Made by a program: the position numbers and the translations under genes. DNA of 64,000 bases. It comes from Lingula anatina. Its lineage: Eukaryota > Brachiopoda > Lingulata > Lingulida > Lingulidae. The notes beneath the pieces are model-generated. The model was not told the DNA's origin and made no database searches. It saw only the letters and a list, made by a program, of their open reading frames with translations. Position 1 is the stretch's first letter; each line of letters opens with the position of its first letter. Positions 34,385 to 48,009 of this stretch are shown in pieces. Where the stretch lies: positions 267,715-331,714 of the forward strand of contig NW_019775336.1 in the NCBI RefSeq assembly GCF_001039355.2. Direction: 5' to 3'.

Positions 34385-37300
34385 TTAGTTGTACTTGGTT
34401 GTGACAGCTAGCACAATTGGGAGGAGGAGGGACATCACCCCAGCAGCAATAGCAGAGACAGCTGTAAATGAAATAAAAATAAAGAATGATTATTATAGAA
34501 CCTTAAAAAAGGACATTGGATGCTGTTTGATGTCATATGCATCAGGATATTTATATCATTATGAATTTATGATGTAAAATTAAATTAGAATACAATAAGA
34601 AAATATCATGTTTCAGAATTTAAATTTATCCACTCTTGGATATTAATTACATAATTAATTTTTTTAAATACAAGAAAAGTGGTGTGTTTTTTTTTTCTAG
34701 TGACAACAGACAAAAAGTGACAATTATTAAAAACTCAGTTTAATTGACTGACAAAAAAATGGAAGATTTACATGATTGTTTTGAAAAGACAAAACATGTA
34801 TAAATGTTGAGAACTCAAAAAAGTAATTCAAAATAAAAATGAGCACTTTTGTCAGATGATAAAAAGAAACAAAAAAAGTCCAAAAAAGTAGTTAATGAGT
34901 AATTTAATGAATACTCACCATTGGCGCATGCACCATCTACGCAACGTGCATTCGGACCAATCATTTGACAGTTTGCATCTCCGTAGCAGGTTGAACCAAC
35001 ACCGCCTAGAAGTTTAACAACGTGATTGAAAAAACAGTTTCGAAATGTTAATATATATATATAACAAATATCTAACACTCTTATCATATGAATTAATGGC
35101 TTTGAAAATTTAAACTCCTTTACTAGTCTAAAATCAGTGTACAAGCCATTATAGAAGTCTGTACTTTACTTTGCTGACATGAGGATATAAACCAATTGCC
35201 ATTGTATAACTGCTAGATTTAAATTTGCAACATACTGTTTTACTCCTGTGCATCTTGCATGCTTCTAGTTTTAGTGCAGTCCATTCCCCATTGACAGACA
35301 GTGGCCAGAGGAGTGGTAGACTGCATTCCCATAAACCCACCATACTAGCTAGATCAATCTAACTCTGCGGGGCTTCTTGCTAAATAAAGTGCTTTCAGTG
35401 TAATCAGCTTAATTGTCTGACATGCCCCTTGAGTGACAAGAAGGTAATTAGCCTTTGTTAATTATCCCCCTAGTGCCTTGAGTTGGCATGCCAGACATTT
35501 AAGTCTCTTACAGTGAATGCAATTTAACGAGAATCCCTGCAGAGTTAGATTGATCCAGCTAGTACAGTGGGTTTATGAGAACGTTCCTGTAGAGTTGCTT
35601 TGAACTTGCAAAAATACTCACGTGCATTGCAAGAGCTACCAGACTGTGTGTGGCCCACTCCACATTGACAGGTCGTGGCGGCAGTGGCACTGGAGTTGGT
35701 CTCGCAGTAATCGCCGCATACCAGTCCGGCAGACCCATCGCAGTTTTTGCCTGTACATGACTGACCCAAGGTGGTTTCTGAGGATAGAAAAACATTTTTT
35801 TATTAAATAAGCCTTGTCTTGAAGTCATGAGGTAGAACTGAATTAATCTGACAAAAGATGGTTGGGTGGATGACTGGAGTTACGGAGAGTGGGTGCCTGG
35901 ATGGATGGGTTGGGGGGGATGCTTGGAATGGGCAAGATACATTGAACATATTCAAACACAAAACAAGTCTATGTCAACAATGTCAATTTTCATTCAAAAA
36001 TTGCCAAAAAATATCAAGTTTGGTTCATGACAGATGGTAAGGTCCACAAGGAACTAAAATTAATAAATCTTGATGAAAATGAAACTTACATTGGCCTTAG
36101 AATGATAGAAGTTTTTGTAACATCTGGGTTTTTGTGGTCTGTTACCATACACAACTTACCAGTTTGGGCTGCAGTGAAGCATTGGGTCTTTGCATAATTG
36201 TGGTAATCGTAACCGTTGGTACTATCGCACTGACATGCATCATTTGTGCACTTCATGTTAGTTCCACAGTCTGAGTCTGTGATGCACATATCTCCAATTT
36301 TAGCTAAAAAAATAATGATAATTTACAAAGTATAAAAAAATATACTCACTATATATAGTACATGCATAGATATATATTTATGCATACATGGGGTGGTGAT
36401 AATACATTAGCTTGAGCATTTCAAAATGGGTTACGTAAGGTAATGCAGCATGCTGATAAGGCATTAGCTTTACAAAAATACCATGCATAGAGGGCCTTTA
36501 TATAAATATGTATATACATATACACTGTACATGTACAAAATGTATATATATGTGTATACGTATGAATAAAAATATGTATATACACATACACACAAACAAA
36601 AAGAATGGAAAAGAATGAAAATCTGATGTTTGAAAAATTCATTAACAGAGCAAAAAAAAAAAAAAAATTATAATAATGATAAAATTATTATCTCTATGTT
36701 CATAGTAGAGAGGCACTGTGCACTGTACAGTCACTTGTATTAATTATATATAAATAAACCAACCTGATAAACAATAGGGGAATTTTCTTCCCAGGAAGTA
36801 GTTGTACGTGTTGGCCATCACACCGTAGAGGTAAGTCTGAGAGGCTGAGGAACACATGCATTGGTGTGGAACTCCTGTTAAAACATTATGCCCACTGACT
36901 GAGTTGGAAGCTGAACCTGAGTCGCAGGTGTCACCAGCCGTGAGGCCCTCCGATGGCATGAGGCCTGTCCCGCAGTGCTCACCACCCCACATTTTGTGGT
37001 TGCTGCCAGTGCATTTGCAGACGCCATTACTGCACTCAGAGTTCTTGGCGCCGCAAACGCCTGTAGCGTCATTGTAGGAGCAGGATTCGTCAATTTTTCT
37101 CACTGAGGAAAAATTATAGTTTTGGTTATTATTTTTTTTTATTTATAGATTTATTTACAAGTATTTATTCCATTTATTTGCTGAAGAAGAAAAGGAATCA
37201 TGAAAAATATTAATAATAATGAAGTTGACTACAGTATCTATGGATTTATCTTGAATTTAAGTTAAAGTAAACCAAAAACTTTTGTAAAAGTTTTAACCAA

Positions 37301-38100
37301 TTTTCTTTTTTTTTTTTCATTTTGTAAAACCATCCCTAGGTTACACATTTTTGACTCCTTGAAAACAACTTACATGGCACACACTGCATGAGTTTTTCGG
37401 ATCCCAGATAACGCAGCACAAACCCATGCGAACAGCCGCACACGCCCCAGTCACAGGCGCTTTTAATGCATTTCACGTTGTTTGTGTTTCCAATTTGTGC
37501 AGAAGTCGTGCAATCTGCATTCGCTTTACAGTACTTCTTAGCCTCTGAAATACGTAAATATAAATAATATAGCTATTATATTTTTGAAACATCTTTATTA
37601 ATCATTTATTGATTTTAAAAAAATGTACTCAGTAAGTTGGTTTTGAAGTGCAAAAGGGCATAATGTTTCGACCCATTTCATCACCTTGTCTGTTGTCATC
37701 ACACAATGAAAAACTTATATCACAATTTTGATTATATTGTATTTTGCGTTAACAAGTTGATGCACATATACATACATTTAACAAGTGCTATTATTGTAAC
37801 TGTATAAATATGGCAACCATTTGCTAGGACTTACCAATCAAACTAATGCTGACTGCCAGCATGCATGCACTCAATATGATGTGAATCTAAAAATGACAAA
37901 AAAAAAAAAATTCAGTCAATATCGTCTGCATACAGTAAAATATATAAAGATAAGTTTAGATTTATCTAAAACCATAATGTGTCAGCAATCTAAATCTCAG
38001 TTGTATGCTATCAATACCTATATGAAAAACTTGTTGTAAAAAGTGAATAACTGGAATAATATATATAAACTCAAATATATGTTAATCTTACATCTGACAT
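34385..38100 (-). CDS. GPI-type surface protein with EB-like cysteine-rich modules
   Basis: Eight coding exons on the - strand: 38100-38092, 37886-37835, 37544-37374, 37102-36764, 36303-36160, 35777-35622, 35005-34919, 34461-34385. All splice sites are GT-AG, and every junction after exon 2 is phase 1, giving 1035 bases and 344 residues. Residues 4-20 are a signal peptide core (IHIILSACMLAVSISLI). Then follow about five modules with the spacing C...C...C...C-x-C...C typical of EB modules: about 21-77 (CKANADC...CGC), 80-115 (CSYNDATGVC...CKC), 191-238 (CITDSDC...CQC), 239-290 (CTGKNC...CQC) and a half module GSTCYGDANC. The last exon is a hydrophobic tail (SAIAAGVMSLLLPIVLAV) ending TTKYN, fitting a GPI signal, or else a single membrane segment. 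Two alternative first exons may lie far upstream (42146 and 47796). Exact function unknown. Confidence 0.85.
35345..35562. mobile_element. 218-bp fold-back MITE flanked by TA
   Basis: It begins CTAGCTAGATCAATCTAACT and ends AGTTAGATTGATCCAGCTAG, with TA directly outside both ends (35343-35344, 35563-35564). The two halves are inverted over most of their length ('cagcttaattgtctgacatg' against 'catgccagacatttaagt'). Same family as 17745-18043. A TA duplication suggests Tc1/mariner-type mobilisation. It sits in the intron between exons 6 and 7 of the EB-module gene. Confidence 0.7.
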
Positions 38101-38135
38101 TTTCACAATTAAGTCTCCTCCAAAAAAATCATTGT

Positions 38136-38136
38136 T
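38136..38136 (-). promoter_or_regulatory. possible acceptor for a 5' UTR intron of the EB-module gene
   Basis: On the - strand a C-rich tract is followed by TTTGAAATAG, 36 bases upstream of the ATG at 38100. Exon 1 may thus be preceded by a noncoding exon. An RFX half site GTTGCTAT lies at 38374-38381. Confidence 0.25.
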
Positions 38137-41100
38137 ACAGGCCGCTATTTCAAAGTGGAGGGGGGGGGGGCTTTTTCTGAAAACGTGGACCTACTAGTAC
38201 TTCATTAATTAGTTGACCCAGATGGAGACGTACATTGCATAGAACCTAAGTCAAAATTAAAGGTGAATTTTTTTTCCAGACAAAAACGCAGATCTTTCAG
38301 TGCCCCTCCACTCACCAGAACATGTCTTTTCTATGTTTTGGGCAAACATTCCTAATTATTGACTATTAGCACTGTTGCTATGTTGTCATGAGCTTTGCAT
38401 TCAACGGTTATGAATAAACATTGTACATAGCAAACTCTTTTAAAGGCCTGAAAAAGAAATCTGTTTATAAGCCATGTTCTTTGTGAGTTCTACCTGATTT
38501 AAGGTTTTTTATTGTTTGCTTTTTATTGATTTGTCAGTTTCATTTAGAATATCTATATTGGCATGCCATTAGCCACATCCTTGTCTTTTTATAGCCTAAG
38601 TGAAGTCAAATGTTTGCACTTGGTGCTTTTTATATCCGGGGCATACTTAAGTAATACAATCTGTTCTGGTTCAAGTATGGTTATGACTCGATCTTCTCAA
38701 TGGGCAAAAAGGATCAAACTTTCAGATACATAATTTCATAATCACAATAATTATGTTTTCTGTATAGCATTTGTGGTGCTTTAAATGTATAGAATAGAGC
38801 TATAGAGTGGCCTACATTTTAATTTTGTTGCTGCCACCTAATAAGAATGTTATAATTTGAAGATATTATGACTGAAAAAAATACAGTCTCTGTAAAATTC
38901 TTCATTTTCCCCTCATTGAAAAGATTAAAAAAAATTACCGTGCAGTTTGAGAGGTTTCAATATATACAGAATAATCATGTCACGTGGGATTTAACCTCCT
39001 TTCACAACTTTTTCACAAGTCTGCAGTATACAGAGAGGTTCGGTTAAGTTTAGGTGACGCAGTGATACATTACAGTTGTCAAACTCTCAGAGTTTTGTAT
39101 TATTGCCAAAGTATAATGCTCGATGCAAAAAGGGCCTTTGAGTATTTTTGGCTATATTTTATTTGTTCCTTAAACTTATGGGATCAGTATCACCAGTCAA
39201 GAGTAACAATTATTATAATTGCTAACAAATCACTTAAAGGTACATACGAACTGAGAATCGGTGGAGTGTGGATTCCCAGTAACACATATAAACCACTTCT
39301 ACTAGTTTCTTATACGACTTGAATAAATTTGACATGCCAAGGGATAAACTGAATAAATCACTCAATCAGCCATAAAAGAGCTTTAGACTGCTCCTTTCTT
39401 TAAATTTTTTGGTCGGAAATGTAACCTAGTTTCATGACCTACTTTTCTGTCCCATTGACATACAGCATAGAATGCTAGCAAAAAAATCCGTTCAAACATC
39501 ATTTTCAGTTAAAATTAAACAATGCCTTTTGGCAATTCTTTTAGTTATACTACTTGAAACTATATGCTGGCATTTTGGCAGTTTTTGTGACAATTATTGA
39601 CTTTGTATGCATCTTTAAGCCTCATGCCATTCATTAACATAAAGTGCTAAAAAAAGTTAAGAAACATATTTTATAGTCATAGTCTATACCTTCAACATTA
39701 ATGTGGTCTGTCCGAAAATAAAATCTCCTAATTTTTTTCTAAATTCAATCTTTTTTTAATTTTCAAGTTTGAGAACTGTAGAATGTTTATACACCATCGT
39801 GAATTTTTTGTACTGAATTTAGACCCAGTGCATTGATAGATGGGAGGAAGGGCGGAGCATGTTCTGATGCAGTTTCCAGGACAGGTGAATGCAATGGAAA
39901 GTTGTACAATGAATACAAAACACCTTTGTCCCAGTCCACACTCGACAAAATAGAAGTCGGTTCTGAATCGGCATAGCAGTAAGTCTGAGACTCCACATTT
40001 TTCAGTTTTATCTGGAATAATATTCAGCTGATTGTGGTTAGCATTCAGTGAAAGCTATGTAAATTGAATCATTTTGCTCGTCTTTGGCTAACTCACGCTG
40101 TGGCCCCAAAGATCGAGTTACCAGTACTTGTTATCAGGAAATGTTGAATCAAAGCCACTGAGACGGGGCTATTATCTTTCAAACCAAGTGGGAAAATATC
40201 ATGTGTATGACCTGGTTGCAGACTGAAGCTTGGTATCCTTAATGCCAAAGCAAGCGTAACGAGTTGAATTGATAGACTGTACAGTTTCGCTTTTGAAATT
40301 GTCCTTGTTATGTGTATCACTGTTATGTTGACATGGCAACAAATGGTGTTTTCAGTCTCACTGCATGTACAAATAGAAAGATGAGTATTTTAGAAGTTGT
40401 TATAAATGTGTTTTTTATGGTGGATATATCAAGCTAGAAATTTAAATGAAGATACTGTGAAATATTGTTTCTGGACTTAAGAAAAACATTTGAAATACTA
40501 AATAAAAAAATATTAACTGGATAAGACATAGCTATACAATCGTTAACCATAATTCCCCAATTCAAGTACTGAAAGCATTGCTCTCTTTTGAAGTCTTTTT
40601 GGAGAGATGTTAATAGTGTTTTTCAAAAATGTGTGCAAATTATCAAAGATGACTGGAAAAATAAAAAGGATCAATAAACTGTCTGTAAATGGTTTACTCG
40701 TATCTCAAGTCATACCATATCAGGTTACTATGAGTTTTAGATAAATTTCTGGAAGATTATTTTGACTGTATCCATCAAACTGTTTGGTAAGATATGAAAA
40801 ATATGAAGGAAGGAAGGGATTTTTAGAGGAAAAACTAATAGGGTGATTATTCAATACATTTGAACCACATGACCAAAAATTTCTCCAAAAATAAAATGTT
40901 TTGAAAACTTTTTATGAATTATGTTTAATTAGAAAAATAATAAATCAAAAAGAAAAAAAAAAGAATTAAAGGAAAAAATTCAAAACCTTAAAGTGTTGTT
41001 TCAACAGTTTTGAGAAATTAGGATATTTGTAATTGCCTAAAAATGCTAAAATAAAATTGAAAAAGTTCAAATTAAAAAAAAAAAAGAAAGAAAGATGTGC

Positions 41101-42145
41101 TTATATTTTAAGTTATTACTGCATCATTTAGCATTTGTATGCAGAAGTTGATAGAAAAGACTATAGGGTACTGCATCTGAAATTTTCAGACTTCTCCAAG
41201 ACTTCCGTTAACTAAGCTATTTAGGCACAGCTACATATTTATTGATTGATCAGTCAACCTTCCCAATGCATCTATTCTTGTAGGTTGCTATACAAACCCA
41301 GTGAAAACAAAGGTTATTGCTCTTGCATTTTACTTCCAGCTTTTGTATTTTATCGATCAATTGTTAAGAACCAGTGCACTCTTTTCCCTTTTTATACAAC
41401 CGTTACTGGATAATTTTATATTTCATGCTTGAGTGAACACTTTTTTCTAAAGCCTCCTAGACCAGACGTTATTTACAAGGAATGGGAATATCCTCAAAGA
41501 ATGTCCTTTTTACATAAACATACCTTGGTTACATTGTTTTTTATCAAACATAAAGTACACAAGTGCTTCTGTAAAACGAAAAAGGGAGCAACAGTGCTGA
41601 TTGCTAGTACTTAACTATTGATTCTATTGATCACTGAACACATTTCAGAAAGAAAGGTGATGATCATAAATAATTGTGTCGTTTCTAAAACCATAGTTAC
41701 TAGTAACCACTTTAATATAAATCCCTCTGCATTTTACATCCTTGAATAACGTAGTTACAAACATGAGCTTTTTTTGCATGGAATCACAGAATTTGGAGAT
41801 TTTGGATTCATTTCTGATGGGGATTATTTACAAGTGCCCACTTCCTCTCCACTTTCACTTCTGTGCAGTAGTGTAACTTGTTATATGAATTTTTGTTTAG
41901 GATATTTTTCTTTTTCTTTTAATTAATTAATTTATTTATTTATTTATTTTTATCATTTATAGAGGTTTAGCATGAGTTAACCTTAAACAGTGTAACATTA
42001 ATCTAATAACTTCCACCTTTCAAATTTCTTTTGAAAATATTCTGATTCAATAAACTCCATCAGTATTCATTTCAAAATATCAAAAAAAAATACAGTGTCA
42101 TGACTAAAACTGTGAAAGCTTTTTTTCCAAGAGATCATTACTCAC
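38137..42145. other. long 5' intron region of the EB-module gene, no coding exon seen
   Basis: AT-rich. One donor-like site on the - strand (CACAGC|gtgagt at 40097) lies 230 bases downstream of a full X-box-like sequence, GTTGACATGGCAAC (40327-40340). This could be a further noncoding first exon. No frame on either strand looks like protein. Confidence 0.35.
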
Positions 42146-42350
42146 CTTCATCTTGTCTTAATGATGCAATGTAGAAACCGTCTTCAAAGGCAAAGATTTT
42201 TTTATGAAGTTGGATAGTTTCAGAATATTTTAATGTCGGCTTCACGGTGGCAAAGAACCGAGTGAATGGATGGATGGGGAAGCTGATAGGTGGCTACGTT
42301 TACACACCACGTGTGCTGAGTACCTTGGAGATAGCCTTGTTTTAGCAACA
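42146..42350 (-). promoter_or_regulatory. alternative first exon 1b of the EB-module gene, supplying Met-Lys
   Basis: On the - strand, ACAAGATGAAG is followed by the donor gtgagt (exon edge 42146). ATGAAG leaves phase 0 and joins exon 2 (37886) in frame to give MKIHIILSACMLAVSISLI, a textbook signal peptide. A TAGCAAC RFX-type half site lies at 42343-42349, about 190 bases upstream. The exon start is not defined by sequence. Confidence 0.45.
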
Positions 42351-42800
42351 ACCCTAGCTACGGCTGGAGTGCCATTCCTTAAGGTTAAAGGTTTTCCCTA
42401 CCCTCTTGAACCGGTCAAGCTGAGATCAATAGTACATACCTTTATGCTAAAAAAAATCAATGGATTCACTCTCCTTTGCTACAATAAGTGTGCTGCTCGT
42501 TTTCACAGAGCTTTTACTATCCAGACATTTTGTACCAGACATAATTTCCAGGAGGGGCAGCAAGAAAAAAACCTTCTTTTTTTCATCAATCTATTGAACT
42601 TCATTTATAGAATAAAAATTTTACTTCTTGCATTACGAGTCAGATGGCAAGTTAACGGAACCTGTAGATGTGACAAAAATTTCCGAGACATTCTGGAATG
42701 AAAACTAAAGGTGTGTGGGTGATGTGTTTTAAATAACTCGTACAGGTTGACATTAGATGTTAATGGACGAGCCGTAAGGTCCTCCAAGTCTTGAAGTTTT

Positions 42801-45800
42801 TTTTTTTTTTTTTTTTCACATTCACTACCTTTAAAGTTTAACACCTTTTGATATCCTTCATGGGATAATTTTTGGAGTCAGTAAATTCACCTTCTGTACC
42901 CTTTAAATTTCAACACAACAAACAAGGCAGTCTATCTGAAGGGTGGTAGTGATTGTTCTCACCACACCTATTTGGTTACCGCTTAAGGATTAAGCATAAG
43001 TTTAAGTTTTGGATGGTTTAATTCATAATGTCAGGCACTACAGTTGTTTTCGCACAGAAATGGACAAAGCCAAAGTACACACACTTTTGAAGAGTGGATT
43101 TACCCTATCGATATTAAGTTGGTAAAAACTCAGCATAATCTGTTGATAAAATCAATGTGTAAATACATTTATTGAGAGATCATCTATATATTTTTTAAAT
43201 CTGTTACTTCAGGTGCATAACTTAGAATATATAGTAAATTGGGGGGAAAAAAGAAAGATGATGGGTTTGAAAAATGGTAAATTATGTGCAGATAGAGAGG
43301 CAGATGAAAGACAGAAAAATGCAACACTCTGGTGAGGATGACATCGTCACCCCCACACACCCCCCACCCCCACCTGCCACCTCCCACACCCCCCACACCC
43401 CCTCACATTGGAGAATGGGACTGTTATAGTGCCAACTTACTCATTGCAGTGAACTCTGAAGCATGACATTTTTTGATTATGGGTTATTTCATAACTGTTA
43501 CTCTTTCCGTGGTGATTTATTTTCCCTTTGCCATAAGATCCCTTGCAATAAAAAAGGGCATATATATTACCACCGTGACACCATGTTTAACTTGTAATTT
43601 CCCACAATAGCAACAGACAGTCAACATTTTTTTAAAAATGCTAAATGTTTACAGTCAGGATATGGCTCCTAAGTAGTAGGACTATAAATCCATTACATTG
43701 ATATTAGATTTATATGTCAATATTTGATGGGCTCTCGAAAGAGCTTAGGGTGGTAGTAAAATTGTTGATCTCTCGTTCTCAATTTTTATGTGACTGGAGG
43801 CAGAGAAATCTTTACCGGCTACAGTCATACATTGCAGGCCAGTTAAGCCAGCAGGTCCAGTAGGGGTGGGGGTGGGGGGGTTCAGTAAATTTTACTTTTA
43901 TTTACCCTTTAGATGACTGAACTCTTATCTGAAGGGTAAATTTTTTTAGGCCTGGGCATTTATAAATTTACTAGTAATTTAATTTTCCAGGGAATAAATG
44001 ATCCATTGCCATGCAGTGTTAAATTTGTTTATACCCTCCATAGATCACATTATTGATATTAGCAGCTTGACAATTAATAACTGGGGTAGCACTAATGCTA
44101 AAACTGACTGCAATCGGCTGAAAAAAATAAGTTTGATTGTCTTAATTTAGTCAAATTTAAACCATTTGGAAAAAAAAATTGATGAAAAAGTAATAAAATT
44201 GATAGCGCCTCCCCAGAATTTAAATGTCATAAAAGCATTGATAGTATACTAGTATGTTTGGAAAACTTCATTGAGAGTGTGAGTGCTGTTGAACTGGTAT
44301 TGACAGAAAAATCAACTGTAAAATATCAAACTATGCTGTGCACCTCTGAAAGTGAACACTGAGTCAGAATCGGGGCATCTTTGCAAGAGGGTAAAATGTA
44401 TGAAACACATTTAGAGACATCGTTCCTTTCCACCTTCTTTCAACAAAAGCAGTGCAACTGAGCCATTGTGTACTAACAGGTATTTTCTACTCACAAGGAC
44501 AAAAGATATTTGTGGAAAAATTTTGTATTTAGTAACTGTTGCCTCTGAGCTATGATCCCAAAGTGTGTTTTTCAACAATTTGTTGAGCACTGCACAAAGG
44601 TACAATATCATAGCTTTGTCAAAATATGGACCGTTTTTATAGACAGACTTAACATGTGTAAACACATGGTCGTAATCATTGTCTGTCTTCGCTATCACTG
44701 TAATCCCTGTGCATTTTCCTTGATAACACCATAAACGGCAAACTTACAACCCATTTTACTCACGTGGTATTCACAAACTAGACACATAAATTTGGTCAAT
44801 CATGTTCTATCTTAAATCATCCATTTCAGGCTTCCACTACTAATGTAACAATTCTATTTACTAGTAGTAGCTTAATTTGGGTCTTATCAATTTTTTCCAC
44901 AGGTCACCCTAGAAAGAGCATTATTTGATGAATTTCTGTGAGCACTTTGCAAATATTCACTTTGGTATGTATATATATATTTTTTCCTACGTATTTGGAC
45001 AGTTGAACAAATAAGAAAATGTTAGACTTCAATCTGTTCTGTGACTTCTATTTATTTTTCCAGCAGGTGCATTTAATTGAAAGTTGGAAATTATACGTCC
45101 CTTTAATTTTAAATACTAAGTTTTCTTTTTTTTTTCTTTCCTCAAGTACTAGAATAATAAGTGTATTAAATTTTACAATTGAAAAGTACTTCATCTTCAT
45201 TAACTTGATTTACAAATAAGATGCGCAAATATGATTTTCAGGTGACATTTTTGGATAGACATATATATAGATATGAAAGCAACAAGTAGAGACTTGTGTC
45301 ATTCTTTGTTGTCTTGTGTTGACTGTTGTCAGGGGCATACATGTAACTACGTGTATATATGCGGGCTGAATATGTCCCAAAACTATACCATCCTAAAAAG
45401 AACAGTGTTTGGATAAGATCCAATGTGGTATTGTTAGTAAGATTCAGTCAATACTTTCCAGGTATAGGGTTCGACATATCCGTTTCCCACCCAAAAAGTG
45501 TGGATTCAGTTTTACCGTCACAATAGTGAACTTGTATTTCTTATATTTACATGTACTGCAACATGTACTTAATACTTATGCCAGTGAAGGATTTTTTTTA
45601 TCATTGAGGTTGGTTTTTCTGTTTGTTAATTAGAAGATGAGATATCTCAGGCCCCTAGGCGGGAGTGGGGGCGGGGGGGGGGGGGGGTCAAAAAGAACCG
45701 CCCCTTTTGGTCAGGAAAAGGTCCATTCTGGGTAAAATTTGATCAAGGTACACAGAGGTTTTAATGTAAAAGGTCCACTTTTTCAGAAAAAGAACCCCCT

Positions 45801-47162
45801 TTTTGAAATTGCTTCCTACTTGCCTGTAACTGGATACAGTTCTTTCCAAAGTCTGATAAATTTTCATAAAATGCCAAGTAGAGGGATATATTCAAAAAGT
45901 ATAGATTACAGTTTTTAACTGAACCCAGGTCCCACAAAATATATTTATATATATATTTTTTGATAATTATACATTATATGATTTTAACATTATTTTTATT
46001 TTCACTTTGACAGAGGACTGTATGTGTTTCAAAGGAGTACTCTCTTGTTTTTCGCTTCTTATTTATTTATTTATTTATTTTTGAGGGGGGTAGGAGAGGC
46101 ACTTTTCAGAAATCAATAGCAGGTGTTCCAAGCTACCTGCCCCCCCCCCCCCTCCCTCCTCTCCCCACTATAATCATAATCAACTAATTAAATATTTGGC
46201 CGCTGTTCCATTATAAGCAGCAGAAGTAAGTGACTTCTGGATACATAATATTGACACTGTTGCTTTGTGTTTGTAGTAAGGATGAACACCAGGGGTAATC
46301 AGTTCTATAGAGTCAATATTTTGTTTACTGTTGTCAAGGCGATGATATCAACAATAGGATGGTGGGGGGAGGAGTGGTGGGGGCTTGGATGTACTGTTTG
46401 TCTCCGCACTTTAGTCAGAGATTAATCAAGAAAGAAAGACATTTTTAGGTTATCTGTGAAGGCAAGCTAGACAGGGTCCCTCCTTTTTACTCTATCATAT
46501 ACATAAATGATATATATGCATTGGGCCATAAACAGATACTATGTTATGTTTATAGTTTGCTTCTCATTTTGCCTAGTAACAACAGGATGTTCCGCCTGGT
46601 CTGTTAATTTATTTAAGATAACCATGAGTTTTATCTAAATCAATAAAATTGACCAAGTGATGCTTATACATAAAAACAATCACTTTTCTGTAGCCAAGCT
46701 AATTAGCAATCATTGTTTTCAAGCATTTGGGACAAATTTTACATGATTATAAAGCTACGTGTACAAGTATAAGCCTTAAATTGTAACTTGAAGACACTTA
46801 ATTGATACCTCTTAGATACAACCATCATTTTTCACAGTTGAACATGTTTCAAGCATTAATAATCAGTATTTTTTATCTATTTTTGCTATCAGTTTGTTAA
46901 TGGTTAGTGTTTTGTTTTGGGTAATTTTTCTCTCATTCCTTTGTGTCGTTACTTAGTAGCATAACAGTGTATTCATGATGCTGACACAAAGCAAAAGAGC
47001 CATTCTCAGAAACACAGTAAGCATTGGTTGTACTTTATAATAACAATTATATGACAATTATATAACACTTAATATAATTAGTAGTAGTAGACAGAAGCTT
47101 CATGCAAAATTATGTGCAATTTATACACAAGTGAATTCATGAAAATAGCCTGTCTCTTGATA
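42801..47162. other. gene-free stretch with short repeats
   Basis: AT-rich with a T run (42799-42819), a C-rich CCCCCAC tract (43349-43405) and poly(G)/poly(C) runs near 45670 and 46140. Carries the MITE at 45648-45826. No exon supported. Confidence 0.4.
45648..45826. mobile_element. CAGGCCC-type MITE, diverged copy
   Basis: Ends CAGGCCCCTAGGC and CTACTTGCCTG. The interior 'aaaaggtccacttttt' and 'agaaccccctttttgaaatt' is shared with copies at 50858-51021 and 51273-51440. Confidence 0.6.
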
Positions 47163-47508
47163 TTAAAGGGATAATAACTCTTCGTTTCGGCCAAAAAATG
47201 AATTTTCCTGGAGTAAACAACAATTTTCCCATACTTACCAATGGTTAATAAATCCATTTTTACATTCAAAGTTAGTCCCTGGTTTTTTTCTAAAAAGTTT
47301 GGTTTTTTGTTAAAATCTCTTAAGAGATTTTAACAGAGTATAGCCATCAATGGAGGTCACGTGATTTAAAGACAAGCTCAAATATCAGAATTTATAGTTA
47401 TAACTGCCGTTTTTATGGTAAAACAGAATATATTCTATTTCTATGAGTTATTCACAATGTTTTTATTGTGAAATATAGATCTCATACGAAGAGTTATTAT
47501 CCCTTTAA
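47163..47508. mobile_element. TTAA-flanked MITE, best copy (346 bp, 23-bp perfect ends)
   Basis: Both ends read inward from TTAA as AAAGGGATAATAACTCTTC and are identical over 23 bases including TTAA. The interior includes 'ccatacttaccaatggtta' and 'aggtcacgtgatttaaagac', also found in the other copies (2840-3073, 59127-59443). No open frame for a transposase, so non-autonomous. Long perfect ends imply a relatively recent insertion. piggyBac-type origin is inferred from the TTAA only. Confidence 0.75.
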
Positions 47509-47795
47509 CATAAAAATATTATATTAAAAAACTTTCAGACAAATGCTTATATGATAGTTTTGCCTAAGACCCTGTGAATTTTTTCCACATTATTATGTTC
47601 TGCTTAAAAAATATCAAGGCAATTCTATCAAGCTGAAGAAACAATTTCTTTTAATCGAGTTCAAAATTTTTTTTCCAATTAATTGTTTTTCATTTATTTA
47701 TTTTATTTATTATTTTATTTATTTTTATTTTTTTACAAAATGAAACAATTCTGGTATAATGCTCTTTAAATAAGTGTGATAAATAGTGACCTTAC

Positions 47796-48000
47796 CTTCA
47801 TCTTTCAATTTGAAGCAAGTGACTTCTTTCCAATATACCCACAACTGCAATGATATCTGTCTTCTCAGAAGGAATACGTGAACTAAGTCAGTGCTCAACT
47901 GGTCGGAGCATGAGGGAGTCCTCTAACAACAGATTACCAGCTGCTCAAGTGTCCGGCTTGCACACTTCATCTAGCTAATATTTGACTGTGACACAATGTC
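47796..48000 (-). promoter_or_regulatory. alternative first exon 1c of the EB-module gene, supplying Met-Lys
   Basis: On the - strand, GAAAGATGAAG is followed by the donor gtaagg (exon edge 47796). As in exon 1b the ATGAAG joins exon 2 in frame. Upstream (48010-48023) is a full RFX X-box, GTCACCGTGGCAAC. The 5' limit of the exon is estimated. Confidence 0.45.
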
Positions 48001-48009
48001 CGCTGAGCA

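Noticed and set aside
42270-42701. 143-codon + strand frame starting MDGEADRW
   Set aside because: The first 48 codons look protein-like, but they overlap the candidate promoter of exon 1b on the other strand and the rest is AT-rich noise; no acceptor or continuation.
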